DNA of 8,136 bases from Streptomyces violaceus. GTDB lineage: Bacteria; Actinomycetota; Actinomycetes; Streptomycetales; Streptomycetaceae. Position numbers and translations under genes: made by a program. This document shows, piece after piece, positions 1 to 5,196 of the stretch (its first letter is position 1; each line of letters begins with the position of its first letter). The DNA lies in contig KL569142.1 of assembly GCA_000715635.1 (NCBI GenBank), forward strand, positions 13,256-21,391, written 5' to 3'. Under the pieces are notes generated by a model, which saw only the letters and a list, made by a program, of their open reading frames with translations, ran no database searches and was not told the origin of the DNA.

Positions 1-1087
1 GCAGCCCCAGGAAACCGACGCGGAAGCCGAAACCGAGGGCCGCGGAGGTCTCCGGCTCGTAGACCAGGGCGGCGTCGTTGAGCAGAAGCTTGTCCAGCGC
101 GTCGCGCAGCAGGGGGTAGTCCGAGCCGTCCAGCGGATACAGACCGGAGAAGACCATGGGCCTCGGGTCCTTGTAGCCGCCGAGCGCCTCCTCGGCGCCC
201 TTGTGCATGCTGGTGACGGTGTCACCGACCTTGGACTGGCGGACGTCCTTCACGCCGGTGATCAGGTAGCCCACCTCGCCGACGCCGATACCGTCGGCCG
301 CCTTCATCTCCGGCGAGTTGGTGCCGATCTCCAGCAGCTCGTGCGTGGCGCCGGTGGACATCATCCGGATCCGCTCGCGCTTGTTGAGCTGGCCGTCGAT
401 GACACGGACGTACGTCACGACACCGCGGTAGGAGTCGTAGACGGAGTCGAAGATCATGGCGCGCGCGGGCGCGTCCTTGACCCCGACGGGCGCCGGGACC
501 TCCCTGACGACCCGGTCGAGCAGCGCCTCGACGCCCATGCCGGTCTTGGCGGACACCTTGAGCACGTCGTCCGGGTCACAGCCGATGAGGTTGGCCAGCT
601 CCTCGGAGAACTTCTCGGGCTGCGCGGCCGGCAGGTCGATCTTGTTGAGCACCGGGATGATCGTGAGCTCGTTCTCCATCGCCAGGTAGAGGTTGGCGAG
701 AGTCTGGGCCTCGATGCCCTGGGCGGCGTCGACCAGGAGGATGGTGCCCTCGCAGGCGGCGAGCGACCGCGAGACCTCGTAGGTGAAGTCGACGTGCCCC
801 GGGGTGTCGATCATGTTGAGGATGTGCGTGTTGCCTGGTTCCTCGGTGGGAGCCCACGGCAGACGCACCGCCTGGGACTTGATCGTGATGCCGCGCTCAC
901 GCTCGATGTCCATGCGGTCGAGGTACTGAGCGCGCATCTGCCGCTGCTCGACCACTCCGGTCAGCTGAAGCATCCGGTCGGCGAGCGTGGACTTGCCGTG
1001 GTCGATGTGCGCGATGATGCAGAAGTTGCGGATCAGAGCCGGGTCGGTACGGCTCGGTTCGGGCACATGGCTAGGGATCGCGGGCAC
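1..1087 (-). CDS. lepA: Elongation factor 4 (LepA), N-terminal part, truncated by window edge
   Basis: LepA/EF4 is a translational GTPase that binds the ribosome and has been linked to back-translocation and 30S biogenesis. The frame is open to the left edge; 362 codons are visible of a protein normally about 600 residues long. Seen directly: G1 loop AHIDHGKST (residues 26-34), the G2 region RGITIK with Thr68, G3 DTPGH (94-98), G4 NKID (148-151) and a G5-like SAK near 179. Domain II and the start of domain III follow, ending in FRVGFLGL. The start is a GTG at 1085-1087, giving [15 protein letters not shown] lies 6 nt upstream. A second in-frame GTG at residue 8 has no comparable RBS and would shorten the N-terminus. 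It is divergent from rpsT across a 229-bp region. Identity is certain; the exact start is likely. Confidence 0.97.
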   Translation of the reverse strand, partial: MPAIPSHVPEPSRTDPALIRNFCIIAHIDHGKSTLADRMLQLTGVVEQRQMRAQYLDRMDIERERGITIKSQAVRLPWAPTEEPGNTHILNMIDTPGHVDFTYEVSRSLAACEGTILLVDAAQGIEAQTLANLYLAMENELTIIPVLNKIDLPAAQPEKFSEELANLIGCDPDDVLKVSAKTGMGVEALLDRVVREVPAPVGVKDAPARAMIFDSVYDSYRGVVTYVRVIDGQLNKRERIRMMSTGATHELLEIGTNSPEMKAADGIGVGEVGYLITGVKDVRQSKVGDTVTSMHKGAEEALGGYKDPRPMVFSGLYPLDGSDYPLLRDALDKLLLNDAALVYEPETSAALGFGFRVGFLGL

Positions 1088-1111
1088 GCAGGGTCCTGAT
1101 TCTTGAGGCGT

Positions 1112-1126
1112 CCGCAGTGTCTGCGG
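1112..1126 (-). promoter_or_regulatory. Short hairpin in presumed lepA leader
   Basis: A perfect 6-bp inverted repeat, CCGCAG / CTGCGG, with a 3-nt loop lies 25-39 nt upstream of the lepA GTG. On the lepA transcript it would form a compact GC-rich hairpin just before the ribosome binding site. The structure is seen directly; a regulatory role is inference, since such short GC palindromes are common in high-GC DNA. Confidence 0.3.
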
Positions 1127-1151
1127 TCTCGGGTCGGATCGATACGTAGCC

Positions 1152-1180
1152 TCCATGGTCCCACGGGTGGGGACCATGGA
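1152..1180. promoter_or_regulatory. Long inverted repeat between lepA and rpsT, candidate operator
   Basis: TCCATGGTCCC at 1152-1162 is matched exactly by its reverse complement at 1170-1180, giving 11 bp arms around a 7-nt centre. An alternative fold with a single bulge at 1172 gives a 12-bp stem and a CGGG loop. It sits in the middle of the divergent region, 5 nt before the candidate rpsT -35 element, where a dimeric DNA-binding protein could act on either gene. It lacks a following T-tract and is not at a gene end, so a terminator is less likely. The repeat is certain; its role is inferred. Confidence 0.5.
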
Positions 1181-1185
1181 CGGGT

Positions 1186-1215
1186 TTGGGCCGTGGATGG
1201 GCCCGCTGGTACCGT
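1186..1215 (+). promoter_or_regulatory. Candidate rpsT promoter
   Basis: TTGGGC (1186-1191) and TACCGT (1210-1215) are separated by 18 nt. This resembles a relaxed HrdB-type housekeeping promoter with TTG at -35 and TAnnnT at -10. It would start transcription near 1222 and leave a leader of about 95 nt before rpsT. The match is partial and Streptomyces promoters are variable, so this is a suggestion. Confidence 0.35.
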
Positions 1216-1222
1216 GGGGGGC

Positions 1223-1253
1223 TGTGCCTCATGCCCTCTCAGCAGGAGGCACA
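1223..1253 (+). promoter_or_regulatory. Hairpin in rpsT 5' leader
   Basis: TGTGCCTC (1223-1230) pairs perfectly with GAGGCACA (1246-1253) around a 15-nt loop. If the promoter proposed at 1186-1215 is right, this stem begins almost at the transcript's 5' end. A 5' stem could stabilise the mRNA or bind S20, which is known to repress its own translation in E. coli. No specific S20-leader motif is recognised here. Confidence 0.35.
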
Positions 1254-1275
1254 ACCTCAAGAAATCATCGGTGCG

Positions 1276-1295
1276 GGTCCCGTGCGGTCCCGTGC
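1276..1295 (+). repeat. Tandem 10-bp repeat in rpsT leader
   Basis: GGTCCCGTGC occurs twice back to back (1276-1285 and 1286-1295), ending 21 nt before the rpsT start codon. The copies are identical. It may be a slippage duplication, or may be kept as spacing or structure in the leader. No known function. Confidence 0.6.
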
Positions 1296-1316
1296 CAGAA
1301 CCTGAAAAGGCTCTTC

Positions 1317-1583
1317 GTGGCGAACATCAAGTCCCAGATCAAGCGGATCAAGACCAACGAGAAGGCGCGGCTGCGCAACAAGGCCGTCAAGTCCTCCCTC
1401 AAGACCGCGATCCGCAAGGCCCGTGAGGCTGCGGCCGCGGGTGACGTCGAGAAGGCCAACGAGTACCAGCGCGTTGCCGCGCGTCAGCTCGACAAGGCCG
1501 TCTCGAAGGGCGTCATCCACAAGAACCAGGCTGCCAACAAGAAGTCGGCGCTGGCTCAGAAGGTCGCCGCGCTCAAGGGCTGA
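1317..1583 (+). CDS. rpsT: 30S ribosomal protein S20
   Basis: S20 is a primary 16S rRNA-binding protein of the small subunit body. The 88-residue product starts [20 protein letters not shown] and is rich in Lys, Arg and Ala, with long helices and ends in a conserved-looking ALKG tail; length and composition match the family. The start is GTG at 1317, chosen because it gives the canonical MANIKSQ N-terminus and has AAAAGG 6 nt upstream. A longer in-frame reading from 1155 exists but its extra 54 residues do not resemble S20. The gene is divergent from lepA and is followed by two strong hairpins. Structured leader sequence upstream may reflect autoregulation, which is inference. Confidence 0.98.
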   Translation: MANIKSQIKRIKTNEKARLRNKAVKSSLKTAIRKAREAAAAGDVEKANEYQRVAARQLDKAVSKGVIHKNQAANKKSALAQKVAALKG

Positions 1584-1649
1584 CATCTGATGTGACGCCG
1601 GGGGGAATCGAGCGGGCCCTCTCTCATCCGCTCCCTTCCGGCACCCCTC

Positions 1650-1691
1650 GGATCCGCGCGCGGCCTGCGTTCGCCACGCGGGCGCGGATCC
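1650..1691. terminator. Hairpin downstream of rpsT, probable terminator
   Basis: GGATCCGCGC (1650-1659) is exactly complementary to GCGCGGATCC (1682-1691). An inner stem, 1665-1670 with 1676-1681, closes a 5-nt loop, and only 1660-1664 are left as a bulge. It begins 66 nt after the rpsT stop. There is no U-tract, which is usual for Streptomyces terminators. The symmetry allows function in both directions. Confidence 0.6.
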
Positions 1692-1702
1692 AGCAGCTTG
1701 CA

Positions 1703-1754
1703 CCGAAGGCCGGGTGCCTCTCCTGTTCCCCATGGGAGGGCATCCGGCCTTCGG
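1703..1754. terminator. Long hairpin between convergent genes, probable bidirectional terminator
   Basis: CCGAAGGCCGG (1703-1713) pairs perfectly with CCGGCCTTCGG (1744-1754). The stem continues through 1714-1723 with 1735-1743, with one G-U pair and one bulged T, giving about 20 pairs. It lies 5 nt beyond the stop of the minus-strand SnoaL-like gene and is the second hairpin after rpsT, so it could terminate transcription from both sides. Confidence 0.65.
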
Positions 1755-1759
1755 CCTGT

Positions 1760-2155
1760 TCAGGACCAGAACGCGTTGTTCACGTCGATGTCCTCGACGC
1801 ATTCGTCGAGGTCGGTGACCTTGTCGCCGACGATCCTGAAGATGATGCAGCCTGTGTCGTCGAGGTGCTTGCCGTTGCGCTCGGCCGTGAAGCGGGTCAT
1901 CCCGACCGCATGGCCCCGGCCGTCGACACAGATGCCGATCAGCTCGGCGTTCATCGTCCCCTTGGTCTCCATGCCGAGCCGCTCGTACATCTCGATGATC
2001 GCGTTCACTCCCTTGAAGTCACCCGACAACGGGTGATCTCCGGGTACGTGGTGGGTGGCGTCCGACGCGATCAGTCCACGCAAGGTGTCCATGTCACCTC
2101 GCGAGAAGGCCTCGAATCCCTTGCGGACGAGCGCTGCGTGCGGGTGTTCAGCCAT
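1760..2155 (-). CDS. SnoaL-like / NTF2-fold protein
   Basis: A 131-residue protein resembling the NTF2-like superfamily (SnoaL-like, nuclear transport factor 2 family), small alpha+beta cone-fold proteins that include polyketide cyclases, isomerases and many uncharacterised members. Seen: an N-terminal helix with FEAFSRGDMDTLRGLI (residues 14-29), then THHVPGDHPLSGDFKG (34-49), a pattern common in this family, and C-terminal strands with IIFRIVGDKVTDLDE (104-118). No signal peptide or membrane segment. The ATG at 2155 is preferred over the upstream extension to 2233, whose residues look unlike the family; GGAGAGG lies 11 nt upstream, rather far. It is divergent from the VOC gene and convergent with rpsT. 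No polyketide cluster is nearby, so the substrate is unknown and a catalytic role cannot be claimed. Confidence 0.8.
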   Translation of the reverse strand: MAEHPHAALVRKGFEAFSRGDMDTLRGLIASDATHHVPGDHPLSGDFKGVNAIIEMYERLGMETKGTMNAELIGICVDGRGHAVGMTRFTAERNGKHLDDTGCIIFRIVGDKVTDLDECVEDIDVNNAFWS

Positions 2156-2242
2156 GACCTTCGCCACCTCTCCGTCTCTTGGCGACGTACGGCTGATACA
2201 TCCGATTCTCCCTCCGGCCGTCGATCGCGGCACAGTGGAGAG
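2156..2242. promoter_or_regulatory. Divergent intergenic region between SnoaL-like and VOC genes
   Basis: These 87 bp must carry the 5' signals of both flanking genes. It is less GC-rich near 2195-2210 (GATACATCCGATTCT) than its surroundings. On the plus strand TTGGCG (2179-2184) with GATTCT (2204-2209) is a poor 19-nt-spaced candidate. I cannot assign a convincing promoter or operator on either strand. Confidence 0.3.
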
Positions 2243-2668
2243 ATGAACGGAGACGACTCAGACGTGCTGGCCCGGGCACGCGTGGCGACCCGGCTGCCCG
2301 CCCAGGACCTGGACCGGGCGCGGCGTTTCTACGCCGAGAAACTCGGTCTGGAGCCCATCGACGAACGGCCCGGCGGGCTGCTCTACCGGTGCGGCGGCGG
2401 GGAGTTCGTCCTGTTCCGCTCGACGGGCGCCTCACCCGGCACCTTCACCCAGATGGCGCTGGAGGTTGACGACATCGACGCCGCCGTGGCGGAGCTGAAG
2501 GGACGCGGTGTGGTGTTCGAGGAGGTCGACCTGCCCGGCTTCCGCACGCGGGACGGGATCGCCGAGATCGAGGGGAACTACCCGAGCAAGGGCGCCCGGG
2601 GTGAACGCGGCGCCTGGTTCCGCGACAGCGAGGGGAACATGCTGGGCATCGGCGAGCCCGTCCGCTGA
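2243..2668 (+). CDS. VOC (glyoxalase/bleomycin resistance fold) protein
   Basis: A 141-residue protein of the vicinal oxygen chelate superfamily. Two beta-alpha-beta modules are visible: LPAQDLDRARRFYAEKLGLE (residues 18-37) and MALEVDDIDAAVAELKGRGV (71-90), then WFRDSEGNMLGI (125-136), the family's C-terminal signature. Usual metal-ligand positions look replaced: no His before the first strand, Gln70 where many members have His, and Gly in the final motif where Glu is common. So it may not be a metal-dependent enzyme of the classic glyoxalase I type; a binding or non-canonical role is possible. The ATG at 2243 has GGAG 2 nt upstream, a short spacing; the upstream open frame runs antisense to the SnoaL-like gene and was excluded. 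It ends 10 nt from the convergent holA stop. Substrate unknown. Confidence 0.85.
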   Translation: MNGDDSDVLARARVATRLPAQDLDRARRFYAEKLGLEPIDERPGGLLYRCGGGEFVLFRSTGASPGTFTQMALEVDDIDAAVAELKGRGVVFEEVDLPGFRTRDGIAEIEGNYPSKGARGERGAWFRDSEGNMLGIGEPVR

Positions 2669-2678
2669 GGAGGGGCCG

Positions 2679-3668
2679 CTAGCCTCGTCCCCTGGACCGG
2701 GCCGCCCGCGCGATGGCGACCACCGCCTTCTCCAGGGCATACCCCGGGTCGTCTCCGCCGCCCTTCACGCCCGCGTCCGCCTCGGCCACCGCCCGCAGCG
2801 CCACCGACACCCCGTCCGGAGTCCACCCGCGCATCTGCTGCCGCACCCGGTCGATCTTCCACGGCGGCATCCCCAGCTCGCGCGCGAGATCGGCCGGCCG
2901 GCCTCCGCGCGCCGAGGACAGCTTGCCGATCGCCCGGACGCCCTGTGCCAGCGCGCTGGTGATCAGCACCGGAGCCACCCCGGTCGACAGCGACCAGCGC
3001 AACGCCTCCAGCGCCTCCGCCGCCCGCCCCTCGACCGCCCGGTCGGCGACCGTGAAGCTCGACGCCTCGGCCCGGCCGGTGTAGTACCGCCCGACGACCG
3101 CCTCGTCGACCGTCCCCTCGACATCCGCGACGAGCTGCGAGACCGCCGACGCCAGCTCCCGCAGATCACTCCCGATCGCGTCGACGAGCGCCTGGCACGC
3201 CTCCGGCGTGGCGGACCGTCCCGTCCCCCGGAACTCGCTCCGCACGAACGCCAGCCGGTCCGCCGGTTTCGTCATCTTCGGACAGGCCACCTCGCGCGCC
3301 CCGGCCTTGCGCGCCGCGTCGAGCAGCCCCTTGCCCTTGGCCCCTCCGGCGTGCAGCAGCACGAGGGTGATCTCCTCGGCGGGCGCCCCGAGATACGCCT
3401 TGACGTCCTTGACCGTGTCGGCCGAGAGATCCTGCGCGTTGCGTACGACCACGACCTTGCGCTCCGCGAAGAGCGACGGACTCGTCAGCTCGGCGAGCGT
3501 GCCGGGCTGCAACTGGTCCGAAGTCAGGTCCCGTACGTCCGTGTCGGCGTCGGCGGCCTTCGCCGCGGCCACCACCTCCTGCACCGCACGGTCGAGCAGC
3601 AGGTCCTCCTGGCCCACGGCGAGCGTCACCGGGGCGAGAGGGTCGTCATTCGCATTCTTCCTGGCCAT
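2679..3668 (-). CDS. holA: DNA polymerase III subunit delta
   Basis: HolA (delta) is the clamp-loader subunit that opens the beta sliding clamp during replisome assembly. The 329-residue product matches the family's length of roughly 330-340. It begins MARKNANDDPLAPVTLAVGQ, with the GQEDLLLDRAV segment typical of delta N-termini, then an AAA+-like fold without a Walker A motif, as expected for delta. A helical C-terminal collar region contains MPPWKIDRVRQQMRGW and ends ALEKAVVAIARAARSRGRG. The start at 3668 is chosen by fit to the family; no good Shine-Dalgarno is visible, and upstream in-frame ATG (3680) and TTG (3698) codons remain possible. It is downstream of a small acidic ORF on the same strand, with three evenly spaced CGGACGGA boxes in the gap. 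Essential housekeeping gene by family knowledge. Confidence 0.94.
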   Translation of the reverse strand: MARKNANDDPLAPVTLAVGQEDLLLDRAVQEVVAAAKAADADTDVRDLTSDQLQPGTLAELTSPSLFAERKVVVVRNAQDLSADTVKDVKAYLGAPAEEITLVLLHAGGAKGKGLLDAARKAGAREVACPKMTKPADRLAFVRSEFRGTGRSATPEACQALVDAIGSDLRELASAVSQLVADVEGTVDEAVVGRYYTGRAEASSFTVADRAVEGRAAEALEALRWSLSTGVAPVLITSALAQGVRAIGKLSSARGGRPADLARELGMPPWKIDRVRQQMRGWTPDGVSVALRAVAEADAGVKGGGDDPGYALEKAVVAIARAARSRGRG

Positions 3669-3704
3669 CGCGACAAGCATCCCACGCGGCACTGACAACG
3701 GGGC

Positions 3705-3752
3705 CGGACGGACCGCGGCCGGCTCGGACGGACAGGTGCCTGCGCGGACGGA
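3705..3752. repeat. Three CGGACGGA boxes at exact 20-bp spacing upstream of holA
   Basis: CGGACGGA occurs at 3705-3712, 3725-3732 and 3745-3752. A degenerate fourth copy, CGGACAGC, starts at 3761. The intervening 12 bp differ between units, so only the 8-mer is repeated. A 20-bp period is close to two helical turns and would place the boxes on nearly the same DNA face. All lie in the 111-nt gap before holA. Binding-site function is inference. Confidence 0.45.
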
Positions 3753-3779
3753 GGCGTACGCGGACAGCGGCCCGGGACC

Positions 3780-4034
3780 CTACGGCTCTTCCCGCCAGCC
3801 GTCCCACTCCCCGGCGAACCGGTCCAGCTCCCCGGCGTCCAGCCGCCCGTCCTCGTCCCTCAGGACGACCAGCCACTGCGCGTCCTCGGCGTCGTCCTCA
3901 CCGGCCAGCGCGTCCCGCACGAGCCTCGGCTCCTCGCCGACCCCGAACCGCTCCCCGAGCGCCTCGACCACCTCTTCCGCCGCATCACGGTCGGGCAGCA
4001 CCAGCACATGTCGCACATCACTCACGCCGGACAT
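3780..4034 (-). CDS. Small acidic hypothetical protein
   Basis: An 84-residue protein of unknown function. It has 12 Asp and 13 Glu against 9 Arg and no Lys, so it is strongly acidic. It begins MSGVSDVRHVLVLPDRDAAE, reading like a beta strand then a helix, has a central hydrophobic strand WLVVLRDEDG (residues 54-63), and ends WDGWREEP. No signal peptide, membrane segment or cysteine. I do not recognise a domain. ATG at 4034 is chosen; a GTG at 4025 would begin VSDVRHVLV and is a possible alternative. Codon use has the high third-position GC of a real Streptomyces gene. It lies 43 nt after the YceI gene and 111 nt before holA on the same strand. A protein-protein contact or regulatory role is conceivable but unsupported. 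Confidence 0.7.
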   Translation of the reverse strand: MSGVSDVRHVLVLPDRDAAEEVVEALGERFGVGEEPRLVRDALAGEDDAEDAQWLVVLRDEDGRLDAGELDRFAGEWDGWREEP

Positions 4035-4057
4035 TGTCCGACACCGCGTCGCGGCCC

Positions 4058-4075
4058 GATCCGCCGGATCCGCCG
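4058..4075. repeat. Tandem 9-bp repeat between YceI gene and acidic ORF
   Basis: GATCCGCCG is repeated twice in direct contact (4058-4066, 4067-4075), immediately after the YceI stop in the gene's direction. It is probably a small slippage duplication in the 43-nt gap. No function proposed. Confidence 0.5.
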
Positions 4076-4077
4076 GC

Positions 4078-4959
4078 TCAGCCCTTGCGCACGACCTGCA
4101 CATCGAGGTCGATCTTGATGCTCGGCCCGACCACCGCGATGCCGCGCGCCAGCATCGTCTGCCAGCTCACGGTGAAGTCGTCCCGGTGCAGCTCGGTCGT
4201 GGCCCGGCAGGCCGCCCGCACCTCGCCCTCCATGCCGTTGCCCAGCCCCAGATACTCCGTGTCCAGCGTGACCGTCCGCGTGACGCCGTGCAGCGACAGC
4301 GCACCCGTCACGGCCCACCGGTTCGCACCCTTGTGCACGAACCGGTCGCTGTAGAACTCGAGCGTCGGGAACTTCGCGACGTCCAGGAAGTCCGCCGACC
4401 GCAGATGGTCGTCACGCATCTTCACATTGGTGTCGATGGACGCCGCGTCGATCACCACATGCATCGCCGACTGCTCCAGCGGGTCGGTGACCCGTATGAC
4501 ACCCGCGAACGACTTGAACTGCCCATGGATCCGGGCCAGTCCGATGTGCCGCGCGGTGAAGGCGAGCGATGAGTGCGCCGACTCGATCTCCCAGTCGCCG
4601 GGCTCGGGCAGCTCCGGCGGCCGGGCCACCTGCAACGTCACATCGCCGAGCGAGGCGAGTGTGTTCTCGGCGACCTGTGTGGTCGCCCGGTACGGCGTAT
4701 ACCCCTCCGCCGACACCGCGAGCCGGTACTCCCCCGCGGGCACCGTCGTCACGAACGACCCGAACGGATCCGCTCCCCCGCTGACCACGGAACGCCCCAT
4801 GGCGTCGGTGACCGCGAACTCAGCGTGTCTGACCGGCTCGTTGACCGGATCGAGCACCCGGCAGCTCAGCACCCCCGCACTCGGCGGCGTCGGCACCGCC
4901 GCCAGGGGGCTCGTCCGTTGTACCCGGTTGGTTCGGCTTCCCAGCCAGCGGCCGATCAT
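4078..4959 (-). CDS. YceI-family protein with N-terminal carboxypeptidase-regulatory-like domain
   Basis: A 293-residue two-domain protein. Residues about 28-112 look like a carboxypeptidase-regulatory/Cna-B type beta-sandwich, with SCRVLDPVNEPVRHAEFAVT and the PAGEYRLAVSAEGYTPY motif. A Pro-rich linker (114-120) leads to a YceI-like lipocalin-fold domain (121-290). That domain has WEIESAHSSLAFTARHIGLA, a SIDTNVKMRDDHLRSADFLD segment (174-193), FPTLEF, and LSLHGVTRTV (221-230). YceI proteins bind isoprenoid or other long lipids in a hydrophobic barrel. E. coli YceI is periplasmic, but here no signal peptide, lipobox or membrane segment is visible (N-terminus MIGRWLGSRTNRVQRTSP), so it is probably cytoplasmic. 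The ATG at 4959 has GAGGGG 5 nt upstream, a good RBS. Ligand unknown. Confidence 0.9.
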   Translation of the reverse strand: MIGRWLGSRTNRVQRTSPLAAVPTPPSAGVLSCRVLDPVNEPVRHAEFAVTDAMGRSVVSGGADPFGSFVTTVPAGEYRLAVSAEGYTPYRATTQVAENTLASLGDVTLQVARPPELPEPGDWEIESAHSSLAFTARHIGLARIHGQFKSFAGVIRVTDPLEQSAMHVVIDAASIDTNVKMRDDHLRSADFLDVAKFPTLEFYSDRFVHKGANRWAVTGALSLHGVTRTVTLDTEYLGLGNGMEGEVRAACRATTELHRDDFTVSWQTMLARGIAVVGPSIKIDLDVQVVRKG

Positions 4960-5167
4960 CTGGACCCCTCGTGCGACTCGAAGTCAGCGGTTTGATCACT
5001 GTTCACCGAGGACGCATTCGACCACCGATGAGGCTTTCGAGGCAACACGCGACCACATCACGGGAATCCAGCACATGTGATGGGACTACACACCAGTAGA
5101 ACGATGTGAACCATGTGTGGACGATGTGCCCCTTCTGGTCCGGATCAGCACCACCGGCCGGGCCGGA
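4960..5167 (-). promoter_or_regulatory. Upstream region of YceI gene with candidate promoter and ATGTG cluster
   Basis: This 208-bp gap between NAT and the YceI gene is visibly less GC-rich than the coding DNA. On the minus strand TTCACA (plus 5105-5110) and TAGTCC (5083-5088), 16 nt apart, are a weak -35/-10 candidate. ACGATGTG occurs at 5101-5108 and again at 5121-5128, with CCATGTGT between, and the palindrome CACATGTG lies at 5072-5079. These cluster over the proposed -35 and start region, as an operator might. A leader of about 115 nt would follow. No ORF is credible here. Confidence 0.4.
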
Positions 5168-5196
5168 TCAGCCCTCCCGGCCGGTGCCCCGGACCA
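5136..5196 (-). terminator. Nested hairpin spanning the NAT stop codon, probable terminator
   Basis: CACCGGCCGGG (5152-5162) is exactly complementary to CCCGGCCGGTG (5176-5186), an 11-bp stem with a 13-nt loop. TGGTCCGG (5136-5143) pairs with CCGGACCA (5189-5196) to form an outer 8-bp stem. The NAT stop codon (5168-5170) falls within the inner loop, so the structure covers the last codons and the 3' end of the gene. No U-tract, as is usual in this group. It probably ends the comEC-NAT transcript. Confidence 0.55.

Noticed and set aside
203..1099. 298-codon plus-strand open frame opposite lepA
   Set aside because: It is antisense to unmistakable LepA coding sequence. Its low-complexity Asp/Arg/Gly/His-rich product is typical of shadow frames in high-GC DNA.
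1155..1583. Longer S20 reading starting upstream of rpsT
   Set aside because: The extra 54 residues do not look like S20 and cross the leader hairpin and tandem repeat. The GTG at 1317 gives the canonical N-terminus with a good RBS.
2156..2233. N-terminal extension of the SnoaL-like protein
   Set aside because: The added 26 residues (MPRSTAGGRIGC...) are unlike the family and would occupy almost all of the divergent promoter region.
1592..2242. Long 5' extension of the VOC frame
   Set aside because: It runs through the terminator hairpins and antisense to the SnoaL-like gene; the VOC fold starts only after the ATG at 2243.
2508..3695. 395-codon plus-strand open frame opposite holA
   Set aside because: It overlaps VOC in another frame and is antisense to holA. 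The Arg-rich composition indicates a shadow frame.
3705..3768. CRISPR-like or iteron origin array
   Set aside because: The repeats are only 8 bp with 12-bp spacers, three clean copies, and no cas or replication-initiator gene nearby. They are better described as possible regulator boxes.
3208..4572. 454-codon plus-strand open frame
   Set aside because: It spans antisense parts of holA, the acidic ORF and the YceI gene, has a Ser/Arg/Thr-rich low-complexity product, and no recognisable domain.
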